Of a stretch of DNA of 64,000 nt, positions 1-10,799 are shown in pieces. A model generated the notes under the pieces. That model had not been told where the DNA came from. It saw only the letters and a program-made list of their open reading frames with translations, and searched no databases. Position 1 is the first letter of the stretch; each line of letters begins with the position of its first letter. Source of the DNA: Laguncularia racemosa (lineage: Eukaryota > Streptophyta > Magnoliopsida > Myrtales > Combretaceae); the NCBI GenBank assembly GCA_037954665.1, contig JBBMOL010000594.1:1-64000 (forward strand). The letters run 5' to 3'. The position numbers and the translations under genes are program-made.

Positions 1-131
1 ATTTTGCATGTCGTGGGTGAGTTTGTGATTTGAAGAACTTATGTCGTTGAGTGTTTGGATTTGAAATTAGAGGACTTGTGTTGTGAATGTGTGATTGTGA
101 GATAAATATATATATATATATATCAGCAACT

Positions 132-294
132 ATGTCGAATGATAGTATGAATGGAGGAATAGGAAATAAAGCCAATAGTCAAGTTGGAGGAGGAGGTCAG
201 GGGTGTCATGCTGCAAGTGGAAGAAGAGCTTTAGAAGAACAATTACTGGACCTGACTACTATTGTTGCTACTCTAGCAACATGGGTTGACCAGA
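132..294 (+). pseudogene. gag: gag N-terminus of CRM-O1 (first segment)
   Basis: The reading frame starts at ATG 132 (protein start MSNDSMNGGIGNKANSQ) and is cut at 294 by insertion of CRM-1. The same N-terminus occurs at 22259 (CRM-4) and, degenerate, at 38103 (CRM-O0). It is a family-1 CRM capsid precursor, expected to package element RNA in virus-like particles. After the CCAGA duplication the next segment resumes at 6457. The apparent continuation of the frame past 294 is read-through into the inserted LTR and is not real gag. Confidence 0.8.
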
Positions 295-1319
295 TGATAG
301 GAATCAGACTTTTCCAGGACCTATCACCAGGGCCCGAGCTAAGGGTCTCCAGAATTTAGTTATGAGGGTTTTGCTAGAGAAACCTAACCTTGAGAAGTCT
401 AACTCACTTTCTACATCTTTGCACTATAATTTTGATGCATTTCAGCAGGTTCATTTGTCAGTCTTACAGGATATAAAAACACCTTTATTACTGAGTGAAT
501 CAAGGTTGTCAACTGAAACTGATTCAAAAGCTTCTTGAAGACCGGCATCTTAAAGGACCATTTCTTTATATATTTACTCTTTTATGAACTATTTTTGGTT
601 GTATTTTGGTTTTGGGACACTTTTATTTCCATGTAATTTTCATTTAGGGCTAACCACCTTAAAAGTGGCAAACTTGTAATTTTGAGCACTTTTTAACCCT
701 AGAAGTAGCAAGTATAAATACTTGCTTAAGAGAGGGTTTAGGGAGCTTATTTTTTTGCAGAACATACACTCTCTTTTCACGTGTGAATTAGGGTTCATAC
801 CTTGGTTCCAACTCTTATCAATTTCAATTCCAAGACTTGAAATTGTGGCGAGTGCAACAATTGGAATTTGTGAGTCATATCAATTCCTACTTGTTGTGAT
901 TTCTTTTCCTCTCTAGTGTGTTGTATCTAGGGTTGATTAGAGATAGTTCTTGGTCAGATTTACATCTTATTGTACACGAATTCATTTGATTAGTTGAAAG
1001 AATTATCAAGTTGATTCAATTCATCATTAAGGATTTCTTTGCTAGCGTGAATTTCACCATTTAGAAAAGGGATCTTCCTTCACGGTTTTCTTTGTCAAAT
1101 TGAGGCTTGATTTTCGTGGATTATATATGATATTAGAAGTGTTATTAGAAGCCATTTCCATTGTGGTATTCAGATTATATCATTAGTAGGTTGAATTTCA
1201 TCATTTCAACATTACGGTTCACTAGAAAAGTGCCATTTTTGGGATCCGATTTTGCCTAGACTTGAGATATCTTTTCTTAAGTCTTTTGAATGTGCTTTAA
1301 AGTGTGATTAGGCACATCA
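295..1319 (+). repeat. 5' LTR of CRM-1
   Basis: Direct repeat of 5430-6451. The first roughly 240 bp correspond to the C-terminal codons of pol, which are translated only in the 3' copy. The TATA box lies at 713-720. The LTR ends at CATCA (1319), followed by six bases and the PBS. Confidence 0.92.
707..726 (+). promoter_or_regulatory. TATA box inside a 20-bp perfect palindrome
   Basis: AGCAAGTATAAATACTTGCT is an inverted repeat of 9-bp arms around AA, and contains TATAAATA. The same block occurs in CRM-1's 3' LTR (5842-5861), both CRM-3 LTRs (12627-12646, 16196-16215), solo LTRs (6957-6976 with one change, 58678-58697), the CRM-4 LTR (20530-20549 with one change) and, on the minus strand, the CRM-7 LTR (60443-60462). 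It is the likely core promoter of family-1 LTRs; the role of the symmetry is unknown. Confidence 0.75.
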
Positions 1320-1325
1320 TCTTTT

Positions 1326-1337
1326 TGGTATCAGAGC
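1326..1337 (+). other. Primer-binding site (tRNA-iMet type) of CRM-1
   Basis: TGGTATCAGAGC matches the 3' end complement of initiator tRNA-Met, the usual plant LTR-retrotransposon primer. It starts six bases after the LTR end. Confidence 0.9.
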
Positions 1338-2112
1338 TCTTGTTGAGAGAAGGGAATTGGTTGTATTAATTTCGTGGAAGTGATCAACAATTAAGGTTGA
1401 TCAAGTGGAAAAAACGCAATTGTGTAGTTGTTGTTGTTGTTGTAGTTTGAGATTGTGAAATTGTTTTGGATTGGGATTTAATTTGCTGATTATTGGAGTT
1501 GATTTGGGAAGGTTATTAGATCACTTTGTGGATACTAATTCACGTGGAAGAGCCGAAATACAAAGTGGAATTACCTTAGCAAATTGTTTGAATTGTGAAA
1601 CTTACCAATTGTTGCCGTATAGCTTGTGGTGTGTAGAGTTGTGAAGATTGTTATTTGAATTCCCTTGTGTAATTCTGAATTTGTGAAGTTAAATTTGCAG
1701 ATTACATTAAGTGTGGTTAGTAAGGAATTATTTGAATTCAAATCATATGCAATTAAGTTGTGGGAGTTAATGATTGCTATTTGAATTTGAATTCATTGTT
1801 ACCAATTGAGGAAGGCTTGCAATAAGTGAAGTTATTTGAAATTCAAATTGTAAGTTGCTGCCTATAGTGGGATTCGGAAGTCATTTTGGAAAGCTACTTA
1901 TTAATCTCTTGTCTTCATTATTTGCCGTGGGAGTTGAAGATTACTTGTATTCATTGTTCACTTGGTTGTTGCCGTGGAAGTATTACATATTAATTGTAGT
2001 TGTTACTTGTGTGTTGCCATGAAGTGAACTTGTGGAAATTGAAAATTGTTGCACCGTGATCTTAAAAGGAGTGGGGAATATTGTACATGTGTTGATTGAG
2101 TTGAATTTCACA
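1338..2112 (+). other. Leader of CRM-1 without gag
   Basis: The roughly 775 bp between PBS and first pol ATG are rich in TTG/GAA and contain a short GTT repeat near 1429. No gag or zinc knuckle is present. About the first 500 bp are nearly identical to the leader of CRM-4 (21155 onward), where a gag N-terminus follows much later. Confidence 0.75.
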
Positions 2113-5100
2113 ATGTCTAGTGAAATGCTTCAATATGCTAATGTATTGCGACGTTCATTAAGTACACTTGCTAGTAAGGAAGAAGAACAAAGGGAAAATT
2201 TGTTCCACACTTCTTGTAAGATACAAGGAAATTCGTGTGTCCTAATAATAGATGGTGGTAGTTGTACTAATGTAGTAGCTGCATCGTTGGTATCGAAGCT
2301 AAAGCTTTCAACTATTCCACATCCTAAACCTTACAAACTACATTGGCTTAATGAACAAGGGAGTTTGTATGTTACCCAAAGAGCTAGGGTACCCTTCAGT
2401 GTAGGGGACAAGTATTGTGATGAAATTGAGTGTGATATCTTGCCCATGTGTGCATCTCATATTTTGCTTGGCAGACCTTGGTTATATGACAGGAGGGTCT
2501 TACATGATGGCTTCAGAAATACATATATGTTTCAAAAGGAGGGCAAGCGAATTATTCTGAATCCTATGCCACCTTCAGAGGTCCATAATGTCCAGCAACA
2601 GATTAATCGACCATCAGAGGTTAAGAAGGTTTTACTTCAAAATAACGTATATGAGGGGAGAAAGGTATTGTTGATGGGACAGGGTGAGATGGAGAGATTA
2701 ATCACAAAGGAGGCTCCAACATACTTACTTCAGTTGAGATTTGTCTTAGGGCTACGGGAATCACAGCCTCTACCTTCAGCAGTTTCTCAGGTATTAAATG
2801 AGTATACTGACATTTTTCCTGATGATTTGCCAGCAGGATTACCACCCTTGAGAGGGATAGAGCATGCCATTGATCTTATGCCCGGTTCAGTGTTACCAAA
2901 CCGACCCGCATATCGCATGAATCCTGAGGAGGCTAAGGAATTGAAACGTCAGGTAGATGAGTTGGTGGAACGAGGGTTTGTTAGAGAGAGCCTCAACCCA
3001 TGCGCTGTTCCCGCCCTTCTTGTTCCCAAGAAGGATGGAACTTGGAGAATGTGCATTGATAGTAGAGCCATCAACAAAATCACCATTAAATACAGGTATC
3101 CTATTCCTAGACTTGATGATATGTTGGATGAGTTATATGGTTCACAAATTTTCTCCAAAGTTGATCTTAAAAGCGGATATCACCAGATTCGGATGAGGGA
3201 AGGGGATGAATGGAAGACCGCTTTTAAAACACGCCATGGACTTTACGAATGGTTGGTTATGCCCTTTGGTTTGAGTAATGCTCCTAGCACTTTTATGAGG
3301 TTGATGAACCATGTATTGAAGGAGTTCTTAGGAAAATTTGTTGTGGTTTATTTTGATGATATTCTGATTTACAGCAAAGACCTAAAACAACATGTGGAAC
3401 ATCTTCGGGCAGTATTCTTAGTACTGAGGGCACAACAGTTATTTGCGAATTTTCAAAAGTGTTCCTTTTGTCAAACTGAGGTAACATTTTTGGGTTTTGT
3501 TGTGTCAGGTGCAGGAGTTAAGATGGATGAGGAGAAAGTGAGGGCAGTTAAGGAATGGCCAACACCCACTTCAGTTACTGAGGTAAAAAGTTTTCATGGG
3601 CTTGCATCTTTTTATAGACGCTTTGTCCAGAATTTCAGTAGCATTGTCAGCCCTCTCACAGAACTGACTAAGAAGAGTGTTCCTTTCATCTGGAGTGAAA
3701 AGGCCCAGAGGAGTTTTGAAGAGATTAAGGAAAAACTCACTTGTGCCCCATTACTGATCTTACCTGATTTTGATAAAATATTTGAATTGGAATGTGATGC
3801 TTCAGGGATTGGAATTGGTGCTGTATTAATGCAGGAGAAGAGGCCTATTGCATATTTTAGTGAAAAGTTGAGTGGAGCAACTTTAAACTATTCTATTTAT
3901 GATAAGGAATTTTATTCCTTAGTTAGGGCTCTCATGACATGGCAGCATTATCTCCTCCCAAAGGAGTTTATTATTTATACAGATCATGAATCTTTGAAAC
4001 ATTTCAGGGGTCAACATAATTTGTCTAAGCGACAGGCTAAGTGGGTGGAATTTCTGGAGGGTTTTGCTTATTGGATTAAGTACAAAAAGGGCAATCAGAA
4101 TATTGTTGCTGACGCTTTATCACGACGGTATGTACTAATCACTTCTCTTCAGTCAAAATTACTGGGTTTCGAACTGTTGAAAGAACAATATGTATGTGAT
4201 GAGGAATTCAAAATTGTCATGGAGAGGTGTCTTGGAGGCGGGATGTATGATGTTTATTGTGTGATAGATGGCTTTCTTTATAAATCAGGAAAACTTTGTA
4301 TTCCATCTGGATCTGTGAGGGAATTGTTAGTGAGGGAAGCACATGCAGGTGGTTTGTCAGGGCATTTTGGTGAGAAGAGAACTCTAGCCATATTGAGGGA
4401 GAATTTCTACTGGAAAGGCATGATAAGGGATGTCCATAGGGTATTAGAAAGGTGTGGTGTTTGTAAGAGAGCAAAGGGGAGGAAAGGCGCACAGGGTGAA
4501 TACATGCCTTTACCTATACCATCTAGGCCTTGGACTGATATCAGTATGGATTTTGTGTTAGGATTACCCAGAACACAAAGAGGGAAAGACTCTATTATGG
4601 TGGTTGTTGATCGATTCAGCAAAATGTCACGTTTTGTGCCATGCCACAAAACAGACGATGCTCTTTTTATTGCTAACCTTTTTGTGCAGGAAATTGTCAA
4701 GTTACATGGAGTTCCACACAGCATAGTGTCAGACAGAGATACTAAGTTCCTTAGTTTCTTCTGGAAAACACTATGGAAAAGACTGGGTACTAAACTGATG
4801 TACAGTACCTCTTGCCATCCCCAGACTGACGGACAAACAGAGGTTGTCAACCGCACGCTTGGGAATCTTCTCAGAGCAACAGTTGGCAAGAACCTTACTG
4901 ATTGGGACTTGTGTCTTCCTATTGTTGAGTTCGCTTACAATAGGTCTACTCATAGTTAAACCAGTAAGTCTCCCTTTGAAGTTGTTTATGGATATAACCC
5001 TTCTATTCCATTGGATTTTATAGCTGGACCAGTGACAAAGGAAGAAAGTCTTAGTGGAGTTGACCGAGCACAACAGATTCAACACATACATGATCGGATC

Positions 5101-5673
5101 ACTAAACACCTTCAGAAGACCCAGGAACAACAGAGGATCCAGGGAAACAGGCACAAGAAAAACCATCTCTATAATCCAGGTGATTTAGTCTGGATTAATC
5201 TTAGCAGGGACAGGTTTCCACACAAAAAGTCACAGAAGCTATCTCCTAGATCAGACGGACCATTCAGGGTCTTAAAGCGTATCAACAACAATGCTTATCG
5301 CATCGAGTTGCCTGGAGATTATGGAGTATCAGCCACTTTTAATGTTTCAGATCTTTCACCTTATTTAGCAGATGACTTGCACGAAGATCCATCAGATTTG
5401 AGGGCAAATCTTCCAGAAGCTCGAGGAGATGATAGGAATCAGACTTTTCCAGGACCTATCACTAGGGCCCGAGCTAAGGGTCTCCAGAATGTAGTTATGA
5501 GGGTTTTGCTAGAGAAACCTAACCTTGAGAAGTCTAACTCACTTTCTACATCTTTGCACTATAATTTTGATGCATTTCAGCAGGTTCATTTGTCAGTCTT
5601 ACAGGATACAAAAACACCTTTATTACTGAGTGAATCAGGGTTGTCAACTGAAACTGATTCAAAAGCTTCTTGA
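2113..5673 (+). pseudogene. pol: CRM-1 pol polyprotein (protease-RT-RNase H-integrase-CR tail), one nonsense codon
   Basis: I take ATG 2113 (MSSEMLQYANVLRR) as start; the frame is open upstream to 2032 but without an ATG. In order: retropepsin (IIDGGSCTN, catalytic D codon at 2251); RT with PKKDG, LKSGYHQIRM, MPFGL and catalytic YFDD at 3349-3360; RNase H (ELECDASG, then TDHESLKH); integrase with HHCC zinc finger, D in DISMDFV, D in VSDRD, E in TDGQTEVVNRT; a C-terminal GPITRARAKG motif. Codon 4957-4959 is TAA inside integrase; the frame then continues unchanged to TGA 5671-5673. About 1190 codons, complete except for gag. The last roughly 80 codons lie in the 3' LTR. Assignment to the CRM lineage is from motif resemblance. 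Confidence 0.93.
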
Positions 5674-6451
5674 AGACCGGCATCTTGAAGGACCATTTCT
5701 TTATATATTTACTCTTTTATGAACTATTTTTGGTTGTATTTTGGTTTTGGGACACTTTTATTTCCATGTAATTTTCATTTAGGGCTAGCCACCTTAAAAG
5801 TGGCAAACTTGTAATTTTGAGCACTTTTTAACCCTAGAAGTAGCAAGTATAAATACTTGCTTAAGAGAGGGTTTAGGGAGCTTATTTTTTTGCAGAACAT
5901 ACACTCTCTTTTCACGTGTGAATTAGGGTTCATACCTTGGTTCCAACTCTTATCAATTTCAATTCCAAGACTTGAAATTGTGGCGAGTGCAACAATTGGA
6001 ATTTGTGAGTCATACAATTCCTACTTGTTGTGATTTCTTTTCCTCTCTAGTGTGTTGTATCTAGGGTTGATTAGAGATAGTTCTTGGTCAGATTTACATC
6101 TTATTGTACACGAATTCATTTGATTATTTGAAAGAATTATCAAGTTGATTCAATTCATCATTAAGGATTTCTTTGCTAGCGTGAATTTCACCATTTAGAA
6201 AAGGGATCTTCCTTCACGATTTTCTTTGTCAAATTGAGGCTTGATTTTCGTGGATTATATGATATTAGAAGTGTTATTAGAAGCCATTTCCATTGTGGTA
6301 TTCAGATTATATCATTAGTAGGTTGAATTTCATCATTTCAACATTAGGGTTCACTAGAAAAGTGCCATTTTTGGGATCCGATTTTGCCTAGACTTGAGAT
6401 ATCTTTTCTTAAGTCTTTTGAATGTGCTTTAAAGTGTGATTAGGCACATCA
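5430..6451 (+). repeat. 3' LTR of CRM-1 (encodes pol C-terminus)
   Basis: Copy of 295-1319. The purine run GAGGAGA (5423-5429) precedes it and is the likely polypurine tract. Pol terminates at 5673 inside the LTR. CCAGA (6452-6456) after it is the target duplication, after which the CRM-O1 gag resumes. Confidence 0.92.
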
Positions 6452-6456
6452 CCAGA

Positions 6457-6550
6457 TGACATTGCCATAACCACCAATGGCAAATCTATAGGCACCACCA
6501 CCTTAGGTAGCCCATAATGATGCACGTAGGGAAGAAGTAGTAGGAGGAAA
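6457..6550 (+). pseudogene. gag: gag of CRM-O1, second segment
   Basis: Resumes the gag frame directly after the CCAGA duplication. The same sequence uninterrupted by CRM-1 is recognisable in CRM-4 (from about 22415) and CRM-O0 (from about 38265). It is degenerate, and is cut at 6550 by a solo LTR whose target duplication GGAAA is at 6546-6550 and 7569-7573. Confidence 0.7.
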
Positions 6551-7568
6551 TGATAGGAATCAAATTCCCATAGGACCAATCACTAGGGCCGGAGCTAAAG
6601 GCTTACAAAACTTAGTTTTGAGAATCCTTCATAAACAACCAAATCATGAGGATGCTAACTTGACTTCTACCTTTTTATCATATAATTGTTGTGCATTTTG
6701 ACAGGTACATTTATCGGCTCTATAGGGTGCCAAATCACCTACACTATTAAGTGAATTGGGAACCTCATCAGGACTTATATCCAATGACCTTAAAGAACCA
6801 ACGTGTTGAAGACTATTTTTATATTTGTTATTTTTCCTTGAACAATTTATTTTGTAAGCTTTTGGAACATTTTATTTGGGTGTATTTTGAGGATTTAAGA
6901 CCGGCCACCCTTTAGTGGCATAGTTGTAATTGTTGAGTCATTTTAACCCTAAAGGGAGCAAATATAAATACTTGCTTAAGTAGGGTTTGTGAAAGTTAGT
7001 TGAAAGTATACAATTTGCTGCCAATTTTCATGAGAATTTAGGTTTTACTCAAATTTTCACAAGACTCTTATCAATTCTTCAAGGAATTGTGGTGAGTAGC
7101 AACTAAAGGATTTGTAAGTCATATCATTTCCTTAGTTGATTCCATTTCATGCTAGTGTGCAATATCTAGTTTTGATTTGGATTGCGTCCTTTTGGTTCTT
7201 GATTTCACATCAATTGTAGGGTCAATTCTATCTTTATATTATTTACAATTTAGTGGAAATTGGATCCTATATTGTCTTGTTGATTGCAATTATTCAATTG
7301 CTAGTGGAATTCTTCATTTGCATGGAGGCTTTTGTATAAGTAGTTCATGCCATTTCAGTATTGTTGTTCATTGGATTTCCAATTAATCTTATGTTGTGTG
7401 CTTAATCCATTTAAGCACATCATCTTTTGGTGTTAAGATTAATGGATTTACAAATTGGATTATAAAGGGTTAAAGGGTTCACTCTATTAAGGAGGATTGT
7501 GACCGGATTTTAATTGGGTTTGCTTCCTTATTTGTATGTATATGCTTTCATCAAATTAAGGCACATCA
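6551..7568 (+). mobile_element. Solo LTR, family-1 CRM
   Basis: A single 1018-bp LTR starts TGATAGGAATC, ends GCACATCA, and is flanked by GGAAA on both sides. It has no PBS or internal region. It contains the CR-like coding start (GPITRAGAKGLQ by translation) and the TATA palindrome (6957-6976, one change). It is the product expected from recombination between the two LTRs of a full element. It diverges visibly from the CRM-1 LTR, so it represents another subfamily. Confidence 0.92.
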
Positions 7569-7573
7569 GGAAA

Positions 7574-7622
7574 TAAGGGTAGGAGATTGGGAGGAGATTA
7601 TCTTGCTTATCGAGAGGAAAGG
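7574..7622 (+). pseudogene. gag: gag of CRM-O1, third segment
   Basis: This 49-bp stretch (AAGGGTAGGAGATTGG onward) matches the uninterrupted CRM-O0 gag near 53750-53810. It is followed by CRM-2, with target duplication AAAGG at 7618-7622 and 19292-19296. Confidence 0.75.
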
Positions 7623-8514
7623 TGATGAGAGCCATGATGGGAGCCAAGCCAGAAGATGGAATGTGGATCCTCTTGAAGTGCCACCTGGACCGATCACAAG
7701 AACTCGAGCGAAACGATTAAAGGAAGCACTTAACGGGTTGATAAAGGATGCCCATGAAGTCGGAAAGGATTAGAGCAATCATGAAGTTGGAAAGGATTGG
7801 AATAACCATGGCAATGCCTTCGCTCTTGTACAAGTCATAACGGATACGGGTTGAAGAGGGCGTGTCTTTACAAGGCACGGCCGTGTAGGAGTCTGGAGGT
7901 TACACAGAATCATACACGGCTGTATACACGGTTCAAAGGCATGGCCGTGTATGGTGTCAAGAATTTCCACAGAAAGATACACGACTAGAAGTACACGGTC
8001 GTATATGTTGTCAAGAATTTCCACAGAAAGATACACAACTAGAAGTACACGGTCGTGTACATCTCCAACGCCGGCTCCAAGGCCACCGGCCTTCATTCCC
8101 ATGTTCCCGGCCTTTAAGTTATTGTTTTGTTATTTTACACAACTTATTGAAGCTATGTCATTTTGGGGCATCATTGTTACGAATTGTAAACCCTAATATA
8201 AAGCTCCTAGGGTTTTGATACAACATAGAAAATAGAATATACAACATACAAGTTTGAAAACACTTTGAGAAAATTCCTCTCTTGGTTCTTTAAAGAACTA
8301 ATCTAGAACTTATCGGATTTTTATTCGTGGCATTCATCCCGACTTACCAATCGGTCTTTCATCCCGATTGTGGCGTCTACATAATATACCAAGGTTCTTG
8401 CCTCACTTATAGGCAACGGGTCGCAGTTTCCATTTGAGTGTGTTTGGCATCTTTGGTAGCAATTCTGAACGTATTGGTATTGGGTTTTGTCACACGTTAG
8501 CGTGGTTCGTATCA
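7623..8514 (+). repeat. 5' LTR of CRM-2
   Basis: 892-bp direct repeat of 18399-19291. It contains the pol-tail coding copy, a palindrome cluster (7856-8060) and a TATA box (TATAAAG, 8197-8203) between CCCTA and TAGGG, a small inverted repeat. Confidence 0.92.
7856..8060 (+). promoter_or_regulatory. CGTGTA/TACACG palindrome cluster upstream of the TATA box
   Basis: Several near-palindromes of the type TACACGG(C/T)CGTGTA, two of them in tandem units of about 54 bp (shared stretch TTTCCACAGAAAGATACAC). The cluster ends about 140 bp upstream of the TATA box. Equivalent clusters lie at 18640-18838, 29697-29950, 34247-34510, 45777-46035 and 50418-50690 in the other family-2 LTRs. An enhancer role is inferred from position only. 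Confidence 0.6.
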
Positions 8515-8517
8515 GTT

Positions 8518-8529
8518 TGGTATCAGAGC
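8518..8529 (+). other. Primer-binding site of CRM-2
   Basis: TGGTATCAGAGC lies three bases after the 5' LTR. It is a tRNA-iMet type primer site. Confidence 0.9.
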
Positions 8530-9005
8530 CTAGGTTTGTGAAACCATCAGTTCGGTTTGAGGAAGGTAACATCAAAACCCTAACTCCAATCGTTCATATC
8601 AATTGTTCGTATTCAATTTCATAGTGTTAATTGTCTATTGAAAGTGTAATACCTACTATTCAATTTTGTTACAAAAAAAAAAGGAAGAATCACGACAAAA
8701 AGAAAAAAGGAACGTGATCAAGAGCAACAAACAAAGGCAACAAAAAAAAATCTAAAGAAAAAGAGGAAAATTTCGAGCCCTAGAGTTGTATTCTCTAGTT
8801 AAATTCTACGGAAGGGAATTGGTGTAGTTTGGGTTAGTTCCAAGAGAATTGAGAAGAGGAATTGGTGAGTTGATATCATCATTGCTTGTGAGAATACACG
8901 AGTAACTGTGTGATATCATCCTTTGAGCGAAACACGTAAGGGAGTGTATCGTGAGGCTTAATTATATATATTTGTGTTAGTACTAATCTTTTTTCTGTAG
9001 GAACT
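8530..9005 (+). other. Leader of CRM-2
   Basis: 476 bp of A-rich untranslated sequence between the PBS and the gag ATG, with homopolymer A runs near 8676 and 8742. No gene seen. The same leader occurs inverted in CRM-5 (33319-33826) and CRM-6 (49504-49998), where the A runs appear as long T runs. Confidence 0.7.
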
Positions 9006-10240
9006 ATGTCGAGGCAACATTCTCCTGAAAGTGAGAGGGGAAGGTTTGATGCTAGGTTAGTGATTAAGGCGTTGAGGGGTGAGATGAAGAGGATGTTTCA
9101 GGAGGGCATGGAACAAATTCATGAGACGATGGAACAAAGACTAGAGCAATCTAAAAACGTCTTCCAAGGGCGTAAGAGAGAGAGTTGTTCTAGGAGAGTA
9201 CAAAGGGGTGGAGATGGAATGTCTGATGATGAATTTGATGAACCTTCTGTTGGGAGTCATAGAGGTTATAGTGGTAGGAATAGAGGAACTAGGGATTGGG
9301 AAGATAGAGGAGATAGGAATAGAGAGGATAATCAACTGAGTAGTATAAAGATGAAGATTCCTCCTTTCCAAGGGAAGAATGATCCGAGGCGTACTTAGAG
9401 TGGGAGAAGAAGGTAGAGATGGTGTTTGATTGTCACAACTATAGTGGGAGAAAGAAAGTGAAACTTGCTGCCATTGAATTTTCGGATTATGCCATAGTGT
9501 GTGGGATCAACTAATGTTAAACCGAAGAAGGAATGGCAAACCACCTATTGAGTCATGGGAAGAGATGAAGAGGGTGATGAAGAAGCGGTTTGTGCCTGCA
9601 TATTACTATCGTGAATTACACAACAAATTACAAACTCTTATGCAGGGAAGCCGAAGTGTGGATGAGTATTTCAAGGAGATGGAAGTTACTATGATTAGGG
9701 CGAATGTAGAGGGGGATAGAGAGGCTACCATGGCTAGGTTTCTTGCTGGATTGAATAGAGAAATTCAAAATGTCGTGGAATTACAGCGTTATGTAGAATT
9801 GGAAGATATGGTTCATATGGCTATAAAGGTTGAGAACCAACACAGGAGGAAAGGTAATAGTACTGCATGGTTTCAACAGGGTACTGGTTCATCCGCTTGG
9901 AAGACTAACCAATGGAAGAAGGAAGAAAAGCCTTTACCCACCAAACCAAAAGGCGAGCAGAGGCAAGCGGGTTCTACTCCTGGTGATTAAGGTGAACCTG
10001 ACTCTTCTACTCCTAGAAATCGTGACATTAGATGTTTTAAATGCCAAAGTAAAGGCCATATTGCTAGTCACTGTCCGAATAGGCATATTATGATTCTGCG
10101 TGATGATGGTGAGTATGAGACTGAGGGGGATAGTGAAGAGGATGATATGCCTCCATTAGAGGATGTTAGTGATGATGAGGAGCCTGCAGTAGGGAAGTTC
10201 GTGGCAGTAGTGAACAGAGCTTTGAATGTGCAGGTGAAGG
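9006..10240 (+). pseudogene. gag: CRM-2 gag, frameshifted
   Basis: ATG 9006 begins MSRQHSPESERGRF, as in CRM-5 and CRM-6. The capsid core has SIKMKIPPFQGKNDP, then ELEDMVHMAIKVE. A CCHC zinc knuckle (CFKCQSKGHIASHC) follows at about 10032-10073 and an acidic stretch (EGDSEEDDMPP) after it. Compared with CRM-5, one base is missing near 9390 and one near 9500, each shifting frame, and TAA at 9988-9990 is in frame. Its role is RNA packaging and particle assembly. The family identity is firm; the copy cannot make full Gag. Confidence 0.88.
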
Positions 10241-10799
10241 AAGAAGAGGAGGTGCAACGAGAGAATATCTTTCATACTAGATGTTATCTAGGTGATCATA
10301 TTTGCAATTTGATCATTGATGAAGGAAGTTGCACTAATGTGGTGAGTAATTTTATTGTCGAGAGGCTAGGACTGAAGACTACTAAACACCCTAGTCCATA
10401 TAAATTGCAGTAGCTGAATGATAGTGGCGAGACAAAGGTGAGTAAGCAAGCCTTGATTGCTTTTCGCATTGGTAGGTATGAGGATGAGGTGTTATGCGAT
10501 GTAGTGCCAATGCAAGCATGTCATATGTTGTTGGGGAGGCCATAGCAATTTGATACGAAGGTTGTTCATGATGGCTTTTCTAACAAGTATACGCTTGTTC
10601 ACCAAGGGAAAAGCTTTAATCTTAAACCTTTAACACCTAAACAGGTGTATGAGGATCAGCTGCAGCTACAACAATCTTTTGCAAAATATAAGTTGAGTGA
10701 AAAATAGAGGGAGAGTGAGAGAGCAAAAGACAGCGAGAAAGAAAAGGAACACAAAAGTCGATATCAAAAGGAAAAGAGAGGAGGAAGGCTGGAAAGAGT
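10241..10799 (+). pseudogene. CRM-2 protease and charged linker, broken
   Basis: Retropepsin region with IIDEGSCTN where sister copies have IIDGGSCTN, so the residue after the catalytic Asp is changed. TAG codons occur at about 10411 and near 10543. A Lys/Glu/Ser-rich linker (about 10690-10800) follows. It would cleave the Gag-Pol precursor in an active copy. Inactive here. Confidence 0.8.

Larger units (their letters stand above)
295..6451 (+). mobile_element. CRM-1, family-1 CRM retrotransposon, gag-less, near-complete pol
   Basis: The element is bounded by direct LTRs (295-1319 and 5430-6451) that begin TGATAGGAATC and end GGCACATCA. The target duplication CCAGA is at 290-294 and 6452-6456. 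The internal part holds a PBS, a long leader without gag, one pol frame with a single nonsense codon, and a short polypurine tract (5423-5429). By eye the LTRs differ at about nine bases plus two small indels in roughly 1020 bp, so this is the youngest insertion in the window. It interrupts the gag of CRM-O1. Confidence 0.93.

Noticed and set aside
87..359. 90-codon ORF at the window start as a gene
   Set aside because: It is gag of CRM-O1 reading through into the inserted CRM-1 LTR after position 294, in a different frame from the real tail.
535..1319. LTR of CRM-1 starting at TGAAGACCGGCATC (535)
   Set aside because: I first placed the LTR start after the pol stop. The 5-bp duplications (CCAGA, CATAG, TCCAA) fit only if the LTR starts at TGATAGG about 240 bp earlier.
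1326..1337. tRNA gene remnants at TGGTATCAGAGC sites
   Set aside because: These 12-mers are primer-binding sites next to LTR ends, with no cloverleaf around them.
7858..8080. Regularly spaced direct repeats resembling a CRISPR array
   Set aside because: Units are near-palindromic and vary in length, and 'spacers' are also repeated. They lie in plant LTRs and recur in every family-2 LTR; this is LTR regulatory sequence, not CRISPR.
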